A stretch of DNA of 64,000 nucleotides from Geodermatophilus sp. DSM 45219 (GCF_900104025.1 NZ_FNIQ01000008.1:1-64000); one strand, 5' to 3'; positions 27,538-35,791 are shown, numbered from the stretch's first letter. Made by a program: numbers and translations. Notes: generated by a model from the sequence alone, not told the origin.

Positions 27538-27621
27538 TCAGCAGCCCGGACAGCGGGCGGTGCAGACGCGCAGCAGGTCGACGTGGATCCGCCCCACCAG
27601 GAGCACAGTCGTCGCCGCCAC
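27538..27621 (-). CDS. Cys-rich leader peptide of the sulfur-gene attenuator type
   Basis: 27 codons: VAATTVLLVGRIHVDLLRVC then TARCPGC and a stop. The core LLVxRxHVDLLRVxxxxC is the pattern of short leader peptides found upstream of sulfate, sulfur and cysteine genes in many actinobacteria. The GTG start lies 7 nt after a TAGACA -10 box, so the transcript is probably leaderless. Three Cys codons (TGC, TGT, TGC) near the end make ribosome stalling under cysteine limitation a plausible switch for the permease gene downstream. Pattern match and context are what I see; the regulation is inference from studied actinobacterial Cys leaders. Confidence 0.7.
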   Translation of the reverse strand: MAATTVLLVGRIHVDLLRVCTARCPGC

Positions 27622-27628
27622 GGCGCAA

Positions 27629-27658
27629 TGTCTACCAGATCGGTGCACTAATGCCCAA
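27629..27658 (-). promoter_or_regulatory. promoter of the leader peptide/TauE unit
   Basis: Reading the minus strand: -35 TTGGGC (27658-27653), 18-bp spacer, -10 TAGACA (27634-27629), then 7 nt to the GTG at 27621. The geometry places the transcription start on the GTG. Confidence 0.6.
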
Positions 27659-27702
27659 AGCACGTCCCGGTCAGTGGGACGGCCGGTCCCCTCGCAGCAG
27701 AA

Positions 27703-27756
27703 GGACCCCGTCCTCCCCACCCTTCGCAAGCTCAGGGCGGGCCCCTGGACGGGGCC
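27703..27756 (+). repeat. dispersed palindromic element, copy E
   Basis: GGACCCCGTCC / GGACGGGGCC outer stem and inner CCCACCCTTCGC...CTCAGGGCGGG hairpin. It lies 3' of the minus-strand sigma factor gene and 5' of the leader-peptide promoter, so it would insulate the two. Confidence 0.8.
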
Positions 27757-27788
27757 GGCGAGCTTGCGGGGGGCGCGGGGGTCCTTCC

Positions 27789-28346
27789 TCAGCCGTGCGC
27801 GGTGACCGATCCCCCCTCGCCGAGGGCCTCCACCAGGTCGGCACGGGCCCGGGCCACCCGGGAGCGGATCGTGCCGACCGGGCAGCCGGCGACCTCCGCG
27901 GCCTCCGTGTAGGGCAGCCCCAGCAGCTGGGTGAGGACGAAGGCCTCGCGGCGGTCGGGGGAGAGCCGGCCCAGCAGGTCGGTGACCGCGGCGCCCTCGC
28001 CCACCCGGTCGGCGGTGTCGCCGCTGCCGAGCGCCTCCAGCTCGGCGTCCTCCCGGACCAGGGTCAGCCGGCGGCGGCGCCGGGAACGGACGGCGTCGGC
28101 GCACACGCGGCGGGCGATCGACAAGAGCCAGGTGCGCAGCGAGGAGCGGCCCTCGAAGCGGTGCAGGGACCCGAAGGCCCGCAGGTAGGTCTCCTGCGTC
28201 AGGTCGTCGGCGGACTGTCGGTCGCCGAGCGCGGCGCACAGCCGCCAGACGTCGGACTGGGTGGCCCGGACCAGCGCCGCCGCGGCGAGGGAGTCGCCGT
28301 CCACGGCGGCAGCCGCCAGCCGCTCCAGGTCGTCCACGCGTCCCAT
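27789..28346 (-). CDS. ECF RNA polymerase sigma factor
   Basis: 185 aa. Region 2 contains QSADDLTQETYLRAFGSLHR and WLLSIARRVCADAVR (-10 recognition). Region 4 contains LLGRLSPDRREAFVLTQLLG and YTEAAEVAGCPVGTIRSRVA (-35 recognition HTH). There is no C-terminal extension. The divergent gene encodes a zf-HC2 anti-sigma factor that heads the copper operon, so this sigma factor probably drives that operon and itself. Size and setting resemble mycobacterial SigC-type factors, but I do not assign the name. Confidence 0.92.
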   Translation of the reverse strand: MGRVDDLERLAAAAVDGDSLAAAALVRATQSDVWRLCAALGDRQSADDLTQETYLRAFGSLHRFEGRSSLRTWLLSIARRVCADAVRSRRRRRLTLVREDAELEALGSGDTADRVGEGAAVTDLLGRLSPDRREAFVLTQLLGLPYTEAAEVAGCPVGTIRSRVARARADLVEALGEGGSVTAHG

Positions 28347-28385
28347 CCTCCCCGTCGGACCGCCGTCCCGACTCCCCCGGAAGCA

Positions 28386-28415
28386 GGGGGAACCAACCGG
28401 CCCCGGAGGACGACC
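28386..28415 (+). promoter_or_regulatory. candidate ECF-type promoter of the copper operon
   Basis: GGGGGAACC (28386-28394) resembles an ECF -35 element (GGAAC). A GACGA-like -10 follows about 15-18 bp later, close to the anti-sigma ATG at 28424. The -10 is weak, so this is tentative. Confidence 0.3.
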
Positions 28416-28423
28416 ACCCCATC

Positions 28424-29068
28424 ATGCAGTGCACCCCGTACCGCGAGGCGGTCTCCGCCCGGCTCGACGGCGAGTCGCCCGGCCTGCCCCCGGACGACCT
28501 GGACGCGCACCTCGGCGCGTGCCCCGGCTGCGCCGCGTGGGCGCGGCAGGCCGAGCTGGTCACCCGCCGCGCACGGCTGGCCTCCGCCCCGGCGGTGCCC
28601 GATCTCACGGCCACGGTCCTGGCCGCGCTGCCCCGCGAGCTGCCGGGCACGGCCGCGGCCGCCCGCGCCCGGCTGGCCACCGCCGCGCTGCGCCTGGCGC
28701 TGCTGGCCGTCGGCGTCACCCAGGCCGCGTTCGCCTGGCCCGCCCTGGTCGCCGGCACCGGCGCGATGAGCGCGCCGGTGCACATGGCGCACGAGAGCGG
28801 CGCCTGGAACCTCGGCGTCGCGGCGACTTTCGTCGCCGTGGCCGCCGCCCCCCGGCTGGCCGCTGGTGCGCTGCCCTTCCTCGGCACGTCCGCCGTGCTG
28901 CTCGCCGTCCTCACGGCCGCCGACCTGCGGGCCGGGCACGTGCACGCCGACCGGGCCGCCGCCCACCTGCTGCTGCTGGCGGGGGTCGCCCTGGTGGGCA
29001 CGGTCGCCTGGCGCGGGCGGCGCCGGAGGTCGCTGCCCGCGGTCGCCCGCGAGCGGGTGCCGGCATGA
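28424..29068 (+). CDS. zf-HC2 anti-sigma factor with membrane domain
   Basis: 214 aa. The N-terminal zinc finger has the H-x3-C-x2-C motif in DAHLGACPGCAAWARQ (about residues 27-40). A helical linker follows, then about four to five hydrophobic segments (ALRLALLAVGVTQAAFAWPA, LGVAATFVAVAA, LLAVLTAADL, LLLLAGVALVGTVAW). A His-rich patch (HMAHESG) lies between segments and might sense metal. It should sequester the divergent ECF factor at the membrane. The ATGA overlap with copCD indicates translational coupling. Confidence 0.85.
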   Translation: MQCTPYREAVSARLDGESPGLPPDDLDAHLGACPGCAAWARQAELVTRRARLASAPAVPDLTATVLAALPRELPGTAAAARARLATAALRLALLAVGVTQAAFAWPALVAGTGAMSAPVHMAHESGAWNLGVAATFVAVAAAPRLAAGALPFLGTSAVLLAVLTAADLRAGHVHADRAAAHLLLLAGVALVGTVAWRGRRRRSLPAVARERVPA

Positions 29069-30855
29069 CCCGCCGGGCCCCCGCCCCCCTGCTGCTCCTG
29101 CTGGCCCTCGTCGGGCTGTGGCTGGGGGCGGGTGTGGCCACCGCGCCGCCCGCCGCCGCGCACGCCGAACTGGTGTCCACCGACCCGGGGGAGGGCGCCC
29201 GGCTGGAGGAGGCGCCCGAGCAGGTCACTTTGACCTTCACCGAGGGCGTCTCCTTGGGCGCCGGGTACGCCCGCGTGCTGGACGCGGCGGGCGAGCGGGT
29301 GGACGCCGGCACCGCGACCGTCGAGGGCGACAGCGTGGTGGTCCCGCTGCGCGGGGACCTGCCCGACGACGGCTACCTCGTCACCTACCGCGTGGTCTCG
29401 GCCGACTCGCACCCCATCTCCGGTGCCTTCTCCTTCGTCGTGGGGGACGGCGAGCTGGTGCCGGCCGACGTCGCCGCGGGCGCCGGCGGCACCGACCCGC
29501 TCGTGGCCGCCGCGCTGCCTGCCGCCCGCTGGCTCGGCTTCGCCGGGCTCTCCCTCGGCCTCGGCGTGCCGGTGCTGCTGCTGGCCGCGTGGCCGGCGGG
29601 CTGGGCCTCGGCCCGGCTGCGCCGGATGGTCACCGGCGGGCTGGCCGCGGTGGCGGTCGGTGCCCTGCTCGGCCTGCTGCTGCAGGGCCCCTACGCCGCC
29701 GGCAGCGGCGTCGCCTCCCTCGCCGACCCGGCGCTGCTCCAGGCGACGCTCACCTCGGCCAACGGGGTCACCCACCTGCTGCGGATCGTCCTGGCTGCCG
29801 GGGTGCTGCTGCTCCTGCGCTCCGTGTGGCGGCGCGGCGCGGCACCGTCCCGGCCGCGGGTGGTCGCCGGTGCCGCGCTCGCCGTCGGGCTCGTGCTCAC
29901 CGTCGCCACCGTCGGCCACCCCGTCGCCGGGCCGCTGCCGGGCCTCGCGGTCGCCGCGGCCGCGGTGCACGTCGCGGCGATGGTCGTGTGGATGGGCGGG
30001 CTGGCCGGGCTGCTCGGCGGCGTCCTCCGCGAGGAGGCCCCCGCCGACGACCTGGCCCGGGCGCTCCCACCGTTTTCCCGCCTGGCCGCCGGGTCGGTCA
30101 CCGCGCTGGTCGTGACGGGCGTCGTCCAGTCCGTGCGCGAGGTCGGCTCGCCCGCGGCCCTGGTGACGACGTCCTACGGCTGGCTGCTGCTGGCCAAGCT
30201 GGCGCTGGTGCTCCTGCTGCTCGCCGCGGCGGGGGTCTCCCGGGTGTGGGTGCAGCAGCACCTGGGCGTGCGGCGCTCCCGGCCGGCACCGCGCCGGCGG
30301 GTCACCGCGCACGCGTTCGCCGCCTCCGAGGAGCCGGAGCCGGACCCGGTGGTCACCTCGGCCGCCGGGGCCCGCGCCGAGGTGCAGGCCGCCGCGGCCG
30401 CCGCCGAGCGCCCCGCACTGCGCCGCTCGGTGCTCGTCGAGCTGGGCGTCGGGCTCGTCGTCCTCGGGCTGTCGGCCGTGCTCGTCGGCACGCCGCCGGC
30501 CCGCGCGGAGGTCGCCCGGCCGGTGGACGCGACGCTGCCGGTGCAGACCGCGGCGGGGGAGTCCGGCAGCGTGCAGGTGTCGGTCGACCCGGCCGCGACC
30601 GGCCCGAACACGCTGCACGTCTACCTGCTCGACGAGCAGGGGCAGTTCACCCAGCCCGTCGACATCCGGGTGACCCTCACCGAGCCGGCCCAGCAGATCG
30701 GCCCGATCGACGTCGCCCTGGAACCCGCCGGGCCCGGTCACTACGTCGGCGACGGCATGGCCGTCCCGAGCGCCGGCACCTGGACCCTCGCCGTCACCGT
30801 CCGGTTCGACGAGTTCACCGCCGGCACCGCCAGCACCACCTTCCCGGTCCGCTGA
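29065..30855 (+). CDS. CopC-CopD fusion, copper import/resistance membrane protein
   Basis: 596 aa. A signal peptide is followed by a mature N-terminus beginning HAELVSTDPGEGARLEE, in which His1 is the Cu(II) ligand of CopC. SADSHPISGAF near residue 112 supplies further His ligands. The CopD domain has about eight membrane helices (about 150-400), and a C-terminal extracytoplasmic YtkA-like domain of about 110 residues follows (AAGESGSVQVSVDPAATGPN). The layout matches the YcnJ type. Copper binding and transport at the cytoplasmic membrane is inferred from family and neighbours. Start overlaps the anti-sigma stop. Confidence 0.9.
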   Translation: MTRRAPAPLLLLLALVGLWLGAGVATAPPAAAHAELVSTDPGEGARLEEAPEQVTLTFTEGVSLGAGYARVLDAAGERVDAGTATVEGDSVVVPLRGDLPDDGYLVTYRVVSADSHPISGAFSFVVGDGELVPADVAAGAGGTDPLVAAALPAARWLGFAGLSLGLGVPVLLLAAWPAGWASARLRRMVTGGLAAVAVGALLGLLLQGPYAAGSGVASLADPALLQATLTSANGVTHLLRIVLAAGVLLLLRSVWRRGAAPSRPRVVAGAALAVGLVLTVATVGHPVAGPLPGLAVAAAAVHVAAMVVWMGGLAGLLGGVLREEAPADDLARALPPFSRLAAGSVTALVVTGVVQSVREVGSPAALVTTSYGWLLLAKLALVLLLLAAAGVSRVWVQQHLGVRRSRPAPRRRVTAHAFAASEEPEPDPVVTSAAGARAEVQAAAAAAERPALRRSVLVELGVGLVVLGLSAVLVGTPPARAEVARPVDATLPVQTAAGESGSVQVSVDPAATGPNTLHVYLLDEQGQFTQPVDIRVTLTEPAQQIGPIDVALEPAGPGHYVGDGMAVPSAGTWTLAVTVRFDEFTAGTASTTFPVR

Positions 30856-30887
30856 CCGGGCGTCCCACCCCACCCGACTGGAGAACC

Positions 30888-31646
30888 GTGCCCCCGTCCC
30901 TGCCCCGACCGCTCGCGCGCCTGGGCGTCGTCGTCCTGGCCCTGCTGACCGCGCTGGCCGCCGCGCTCGCCGGAGCCGGGTCCGCCGCGGCGCACGTCGG
31001 CGTCTCCTCGACCGACGCCGCCGCCGGCGGCTTCGGCAAGCTGACCTTCCGCGTGCCCAACGAGAGCGACACCGCCAGCACCGTCGCGCTGCGCATCTCG
31101 ATCCCCGAGGAGTCCGCGCTGGCCTCGCTGCAGGTGCAGCCGGTGCCCGGCTGGACGGTCACCACGACCACCTCCGACCTGCAGACGCCGCTGGAGGGCC
31201 ACGGCGAGCAGGTGACGAGCCACGTGTCGGTCGTCGAGTTCCGGGCCGAGGACGGCGGCGGCATCCGGCCCGGCGAGTTCCAGGAGTTCGCCCTCTCGGG
31301 CGGGCCCTTCCCGGACCGCGCGCAGCTGGCCTTCCCGGCGGTGCAGACCTACGGCGACGGCACCGAGGCGGCGTGGATCGAGCCGACCGTCGAGGGCCGG
31401 GCCGAGCCGGAGCGCCCGGCGCCCGTGCTGACGCTCACCGCTGCCGCGACCGCCGCCGACGCCGGTGGCGACGCGGCCGGCCACGGCACCACGACGGCCA
31501 CGGACACCGCGGCGGCGGGGACCACGAGCCACACCGACGCCGGCCCGGGCGCGCTGGCGCTGCTCGTCGCGATCGCCGCCCTGTTCACCGGCCTCGCCGG
31601 CGTCGTCCTCGGCTGGCGCGCCGGCCGTCGTACCGTGTCCTCGTGA
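30888..31646 (+). CDS. ycnI: YcnI-family (DUF1775) copper-associated protein
   Basis: 252 aa. The signal peptide ends at AAAHVGVS, and the mature N-terminal His is the Cu(II)-binding residue of the YcnI family. The DUF1775 beta-sandwich covers about residues 35-175 (KLTFRVPNESDTASTVALRI, VQPVPGWTVTTTTSDLQTP). A His/Thr/Ala-rich linker and one C-terminal membrane helix (LALLVAIAALFTGLAGVVLG) ending RAGRR follow. It is a membrane-anchored extracytoplasmic copper chaperone. GTG start with TGGAGA upstream; the stop overlaps the next GTG. Confidence 0.9.
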   Translation: MPPSLPRPLARLGVVVLALLTALAAALAGAGSAAAHVGVSSTDAAAGGFGKLTFRVPNESDTASTVALRISIPEESALASLQVQPVPGWTVTTTTSDLQTPLEGHGEQVTSHVSVVEFRAEDGGGIRPGEFQEFALSGGPFPDRAQLAFPAVQTYGDGTEAAWIEPTVEGRAEPERPAPVLTLTAAATAADAGGDAAGHGTTTATDTAAAGTTSHTDAGPGALALLVAIAALFTGLAGVVLGWRAGRRTVSS

Positions 31647-32293
31647 GTCCGTTCTCCCGCAGCCGGCTGGCCCTCCTCACCGTCTCGGCCGGGCTCGTGC
31701 TGGCCGGCTGCGGGGGTGGTGCGGCCGCCGACGAGGGCCACGACGACCACGGCGCCGTCGCCCAGGTCGAGGGCCCGGAGGACCGCTACGCCGGGATCGA
31801 CCTGCCCGACCCTTACCAGCGGCCGTCGTTCACCCTCACCGGCCCGGGCGGGCAGCCCTACGACTTCGCCGCCGAGACCCGCGGCATGCCCACGCTGCTG
31901 TTCTTCGGGTTCACCAACTGCCCGGACATCTGCCCGACCACGATGGCCGACGTCGCGGTCGCGCTGCGCGGGGTCGACCCGGCGCTGGCCGAGCAGGTGC
32001 AGGTGGTGTTCGTCACCACCGACCCGGCGTTCGACACCCCCGAGGTGCTGGCCGAGTACCTGGGCCGCTTCGACGCCGACCTGCCGACCCGCTTCACCGG
32101 GCTGACCGGCGACCAGGCCGCGATCGACCAGGCGCAGCTGGCCGCCGGGGTGCCGCAGGCCGAGGACAACGGCCGGCTGCACTCCTCGCTGCTGCTGCTC
32201 TACGGCACCGACGACCTGGCCGACGTCGCCTTCGACGCCGGCAACACCAGCCGCGACATCGCCGAGGACCTCGCCCTGGTGACCCAGGCGTGA
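31643..32293 (+). CDS. SCO1/SenC-family lipoprotein
   Basis: 216 aa lipoprotein with lipobox LVLAGC (Cys about residue 23). The thioredoxin-like SCO domain carries the copper/thiol motif CPDICPTTMADV (CxxxC) and the later His in NGRLHSSLLLLYG. SCO proteins deliver copper to the CuA site of cytochrome oxidase or act as thiol reductases. A His-containing stretch EGHDDHG follows the lipid anchor. GTG start, 4-bp overlaps at both ends, so it is co-translated with YcnI and the next gene. Confidence 0.92.
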   Translation: MSPFSRSRLALLTVSAGLVLAGCGGGAAADEGHDDHGAVAQVEGPEDRYAGIDLPDPYQRPSFTLTGPGGQPYDFAAETRGMPTLLFFGFTNCPDICPTTMADVAVALRGVDPALAEQVQVVFVTTDPAFDTPEVLAEYLGRFDADLPTRFTGLTGDQAAIDQAQLAAGVPQAEDNGRLHSSLLLLYGTDDLADVAFDAGNTSRDIAEDLALVTQA

Positions 32294-33357
32294 GCCGGCG
32301 GGCGGCCCGCCTGCTGGTCGTCGTCCTCGGCGCGCTGGCCGCCCTGCTGCTCGCCGGTCCCGCGCAGGCCCACGTCGGCGGCGGGGCCGCGGGCAGCGAC
32401 TTCGACGGGCGCCTCGTCGCGGTGGAGCCGGCGCTGCCCGGTGTGGACGTGCGGGTGCTCTCCTTCGGCGACGAGTTCGAGGTGGTCAACCCGACCGCGA
32501 CCGAGGTGCAGGTGCCCGGCTACTCCGACGAGCCCTACCTGCGGATCGGTCCCGATGGCGTGTGGCGCAACGCCAGCAGCCCGGCCACCTACATCAACCT
32601 CGACCGCTTCGGCCGGGTCACCCTGCCGCCGCACGCCGACCCGGACGCCGCGCCGGACTGGGTGCAGGTCTCGACCGAGCCCGGCTACGTCTGGCACGAC
32701 CACCGGACGCACTGGATGAGCGAGGACGTGCTGCCGCCCGCGGTGGCGGCCGACCCCGACCGCGAGCACCTGGTGTCGTCGTGGGTGGTGCCGCTGACCT
32801 ACGGCGGCACGGACGTGCAGGTGCGCGGGGAGCTGACCTGGAGCCCGCCGCCCCCTGCCTGGGTCGTGTGGCCGGTCTACGCGGTGCTGGCCCTCGCGCC
32901 CCTCGCCGCGGCGCTGCTCGCCCGCGGCCCGGGCCCGCTGGCCGTGCTGCTGCTGGTCGGCGGGGTGGCGGCGGTGTACCACGCGGCGACCACGCCCGAG
33001 CCCGCGGCGAGCGTCGCCTCGCACGCCGGCGCCGTCGTCTCGGCGCTGCTGCCGGGGCTGGTCGCCGCGGCCGTCGCGGTGGGCGCGGCCGTGGCCGCCC
33101 GGCGGGGCCGCGGTGGGCTGACCGCGCTGCTGGCCGTCGTGCTGGGCTGGCTGCTGCTGGTGCAGGGGCTCCCCGACGTCGACGTGCTGTGGACGGCGAA
33201 CGTGCTGGCGCAGGGGCCGGTGCTGCTCTCCCGTGCCGCGGTGGCGGTGCTGGTGGCCCTCGGCGCGGGGTGCGTGGTCGGCGGGCTGGTCGCCACCCGG
33301 CGGTTCCGGGAGCACCCGCACCGGCCGGCCGACGAGTCGCTGCCCCTCGGCAGCTGA
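32290..33357 (+). CDS. extracytoplasmic/membrane protein of the copper operon, unknown function
   Basis: 355 aa. A signal peptide is followed by mature HVGGGAAGSDFDGRLVAVEP, again starting with His after AQA. A beta-rich domain (about 30-195) contains the His cluster GYVWHDHRTHWMSEDVLPP. Five or six hydrophobic segments then reach residue about 335. I do not recognise a named family. The N-terminal His and the HDHRTHW patch, with the four-gene overlap, argue for a copper-related role. The start overlaps the SCO gene stop by 4 bp. Confidence 0.8.
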   Translation: MSRRAARLLVVVLGALAALLLAGPAQAHVGGGAAGSDFDGRLVAVEPALPGVDVRVLSFGDEFEVVNPTATEVQVPGYSDEPYLRIGPDGVWRNASSPATYINLDRFGRVTLPPHADPDAAPDWVQVSTEPGYVWHDHRTHWMSEDVLPPAVAADPDREHLVSSWVVPLTYGGTDVQVRGELTWSPPPPAWVVWPVYAVLALAPLAAALLARGPGPLAVLLLVGGVAAVYHAATTPEPAASVASHAGAVVSALLPGLVAAAVAVGAAVAARRGRGGLTALLAVVLGWLLLVQGLPDVDVLWTANVLAQGPVLLSRAAVAVLVALGAGCVVGGLVATRRFREHPHRPADESLPLGS

Positions 33358-33417
33358 GACCCGCCGGCCGGTTGGCCCGTCCAGGGCACCGCTCCGATCC
33401 CGGTGACGTCGTGGAAC

Positions 33418-33473
33418 GGCCGCCCTCCAGGCACCCGCGCCGAGCCTGCGAGGCGTGGGGGGAAGGGTGGTCC
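33418..33473 (-). repeat. dispersed palindromic element, copy F (reverse orientation)
   Basis: The reverse complement begins GGACCACCCTTCC and ends GGAGGGCGGCC, with the interior CACGCCTCGCAGGCTCGGCG. It lies between the convergent ends of the copper operon (33357) and the nucleotidyltransferase gene (33478). Confidence 0.65.
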
Positions 33474-33477
33474 TCTG

Positions 33478-34278
33478 TCAGGCCGGGTCGTCGCTGACCG
33501 GCTGCAGATGGCTGCGCTCGGCGAACAGCGCGTTGGCCCGCTCGAGGTCGGCCTCGAAGTCCACCTCGACGGCCGCGTAGGCCGAGATGTCCAGCGGCCG
33601 GATGCGCAACCCCGCCGAGGCGATCGCGGTCTCGATGCCGCGCTCGAAGTAGTCCTGCTCGGCACAGGTCGCGAGGTGCTCGACCAGCACCTGCTTGTCG
33701 GCGGCGCAGACGTGGTTGATGCCCACGGCCTCGCCGAGGCCGCCGACCACGGTCTTGGACAGCTCGGCGATCCAGCCCTCGGCGTCGACGGTGTACTTGA
33801 CCTCCTCGTCGGCGACCGTGGAGGTGTCCACGCACACGAAGCTCTCGTCGGCCCGCAGCGCCAGCAGGGCGGTCTCGAGCACCGCCGGGTCGAACACGAC
33901 GTCGCCGTTGAGCCACAGCACGCCGCCGTCCCGGGTGGCCCGCAGGGCGCGCAGCAGGCTCTGCGAGGTGTTGGTGACCCGGTAGTCCGGGTTGTAGGCG
34001 AACCGCACGTCGGGGACCGCCCGCATGACCCGCTCGGCCTCAAAGCCGACGACGACGGTGATGTCGACCGAGGAGCCGAACACCGCGCGCAGGTTGTCCA
34101 GCTGGCGCTGCAGGATGCTCCGCCCGTCGTGCAGCGGGGTCAGCGGCTTGGGCCAGGGGCGGCCCAGCCGGGTGCCCATCCCCGCGGCGAGGATCACGAC
34201 CTGGTCGGGGACGTCCAGCGCCGGGGCGGCAGGCGCCGGCCCGGTCAGTTCGGCGGTGGTGGCGCGGTCAGCGAGCAC
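33478..34278 (-). CDS. sugar-phosphate nucleotidyltransferase (NTP_transferase)
   Basis: 266 aa. The Rossmann-like nucleotidyltransferase core has VVILAAGMGTRLGRPWPKPL (signature GxGTR...PKP), metal-binding Asp in WLNGDVVFDP and C-terminal DISAYAAVEVDFEADLERAN. This resembles phosphocholine/alditol-phosphate cytidylyl- or uridylyltransferases rather than RmlA. It overlaps the start-proximal end of the CDP-glycerol transferase unit by 11 bp on the same strand, so it may supply that enzyme's CDP-activated donor. That coupling is inference. Confidence 0.85.
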   Translation of the reverse strand: MLADRATTAELTGPAPAAPALDVPDQVVILAAGMGTRLGRPWPKPLTPLHDGRSILQRQLDNLRAVFGSSVDITVVVGFEAERVMRAVPDVRFAYNPDYRVTNTSQSLLRALRATRDGGVLWLNGDVVFDPAVLETALLALRADESFVCVDTSTVADEEVKYTVDAEGWIAELSKTVVGGLGEAVGINHVCAADKQVLVEHLATCAEQDYFERGIETAIASAGLRIRPLDISAYAAVEVDFEADLERANALFAERSHLQPVSDDPA

Positions 34279-35440
34279 GGTCGTCCCCTCCTCGGGTGGT
34301 GGTCCCGGCGGTCGCCGGGGGGAACAGCAGGTCGAGGACGCGCTCGGTGGCGTGCCCGTCCTCCAGGTGGCAGAAGGTCTGCCGGAACTCGGCGTAGCGC
34401 CCGGCGTACCGCCGGCGGATCCCGTCGAGGTCGGCGATGGCGTCGACCAGCGCCGTGCTGGTCGCGAGCATCGGACCCGGCGCGACCTCCTCGAGGTCCA
34501 CGTAGAAGCCGCGCAGGTCGTCCCGGTAATGGACGAGATCGTAGGTGAAGAACAGCAGCGGCTTACCCGTCACGGCGAAGTCGAACATCACCGACGAGTA
34601 ATCGGTCACCAGGACGTCGGCGGCGAGGTACACCTCCGCGGCGTCGGGCTCGGCAGAGACGTCGACCGCCGGGACGCCGGCCGGCAGCTCCAGCCGGTCG
34701 GACACGATGCTGTGCAGCCGCGTGAGCAGGACGTGGTCGCCGCCGAGCCGCCGCGTGAAGTCGGCCAGGTCGATGGGCAGCTGGACGCCGGTGCCGCCGG
34801 TGCCGTCGAGGACCTGGTCGTCACGCCAGGTGGGGGCGTAGAGCACCGCCGTCGTCCCCTCCGGGATGCCGAGCCGGGCCCGCGCTCGGCCCCGCACGGC
34901 CTCCTGGTCGCGGCTGCGGAGCACGTCGTTGCGGGGGTAACCCGTCTGGTGCACCTGCCCACGGAAGCGGAAGGCCCCGCGCAGCCGCTCGGTGCTCCAG
35001 GCGTTGGCCGACAGCAGGTGGTCCCAGCGGGCGACGTCGAGGTCGGATGCGTCGAGCCACCCGGGCCGGAACGGGGCGTCGTGGTGGATGCGCTTGAGCG
35101 GGGTGCCGTGCCAGGTCTGCAGGTAGACGGTGCCCGGCTGCTTGTCCCAGTGCATCGAGATGCAGTCGTTGGCCACGACGACGTCGGCTGACTCGAGGGC
35201 GGCCCTGGCCTCCGGCGTGCCGTAGAGGACCGTGCCGACGCCGGGCGGGAAGGTGTCCTGGGTGGCCGGGGTGCAGAGCCAGGTGTGCGTGGCCTCCGGG
35301 ACGCCGCGTGCGAGGAGCCCCTCGTAGAGGGCCCGCGGGTTGTCGGCGTAGAGGCCGCGGAAGCTGGACCAGACGACCTTCACCGGCGGCGGCCTCGGCC
35401 GCATGCGGCCGGACGGCGTCCACGCGTCGTCATGCGGCAT
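34268..35440 (-). CDS. CDP-glycerol glycerophosphotransferase-family protein
   Basis: 390 aa. It contains VYLQTWHGTPLKRIHHDAPF (family motif WHGTPLK), LYAPTWRDD, and VYLAADVLVTDYSSVMFDFA with KPLLFFTYDLVHYRDDLRGF. These are the catalytic/nucleotide motifs of TagB/TagF-type teichoic-acid polymerases, so it should transfer an alditol-phosphate to a cell-wall polymer. The ATG at 35440 has GAAGGA 6 nt upstream. First gene of a two-gene unit with the nucleotidyltransferase. Only one such enzyme is present, so it may act on a short glycan rather than a full teichoic acid. Confidence 0.88.
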   Translation of the reverse strand: MPHDDAWTPSGRMRPRPPPVKVVWSSFRGLYADNPRALYEGLLARGVPEATHTWLCTPATQDTFPPGVGTVLYGTPEARAALESADVVVANDCISMHWDKQPGTVYLQTWHGTPLKRIHHDAPFRPGWLDASDLDVARWDHLLSANAWSTERLRGAFRFRGQVHQTGYPRNDVLRSRDQEAVRGRARARLGIPEGTTAVLYAPTWRDDQVLDGTGGTGVQLPIDLADFTRRLGGDHVLLTRLHSIVSDRLELPAGVPAVDVSAEPDAAEVYLAADVLVTDYSSVMFDFAVTGKPLLFFTYDLVHYRDDLRGFYVDLEEVAPGPMLATSTALVDAIADLDGIRRRYAGRYAEFRQTFCHLEDGHATERVLDLLFPPATAGTTTRGGDDRAR

Positions 35441-35791
35441 CTGGTCCTTCTCGTGCGGTTCGGCGCTCACCCCTCTGCCGGCGGTTTCGGCCCGGGTCGG
35501 CGGGGGTCTCGCCGCTGGTGAACGGGAGTCGTCGACCGGGTGGTGCAGCGTCGACAACAAGTACACGCACAGGGGTGCGGCCGTCGAGTCCGGCCGTCCT
35601 GCCGATGCCGAATCGAGGCCCCACCGCCGTTGCACCCCAGCGCGAGACGCGTGGGACGTGTGCGATGTCACTGTGGCGTGTCCTCGCGGACACGCCGTAC
35701 GACCGGTTACGGATCCATCACGGAGTGTTTGGATCGCCGCAACCCCCTCGAGCCCGGGAACGGGCGGTCTTCCCCACGAACGGGTAGGTGC
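35441..35791. other. divergent intergenic region upstream of the M23 peptidase
   Basis: No gene. It contains GTTAC-N6-ATCAC at 35706-35721, a direct-repeat-like site of the sort bound by MtrA upstream of cell-wall hydrolase genes. The stretch AACGGGTAGGTGC precedes the ATG at 35792. A c-di-AMP (ydaO) riboswitch was considered because such leaders precede cell-wall hydrolase genes, but the conserved core could not be traced. Confidence 0.35.

Noticed and set aside
35441..35791. ydaO-type c-di-AMP riboswitch upstream of the M23 peptidase
   Set aside because: The context invites it and short matches such as GCCGAATC occur, but the conserved core and its order could not be traced.
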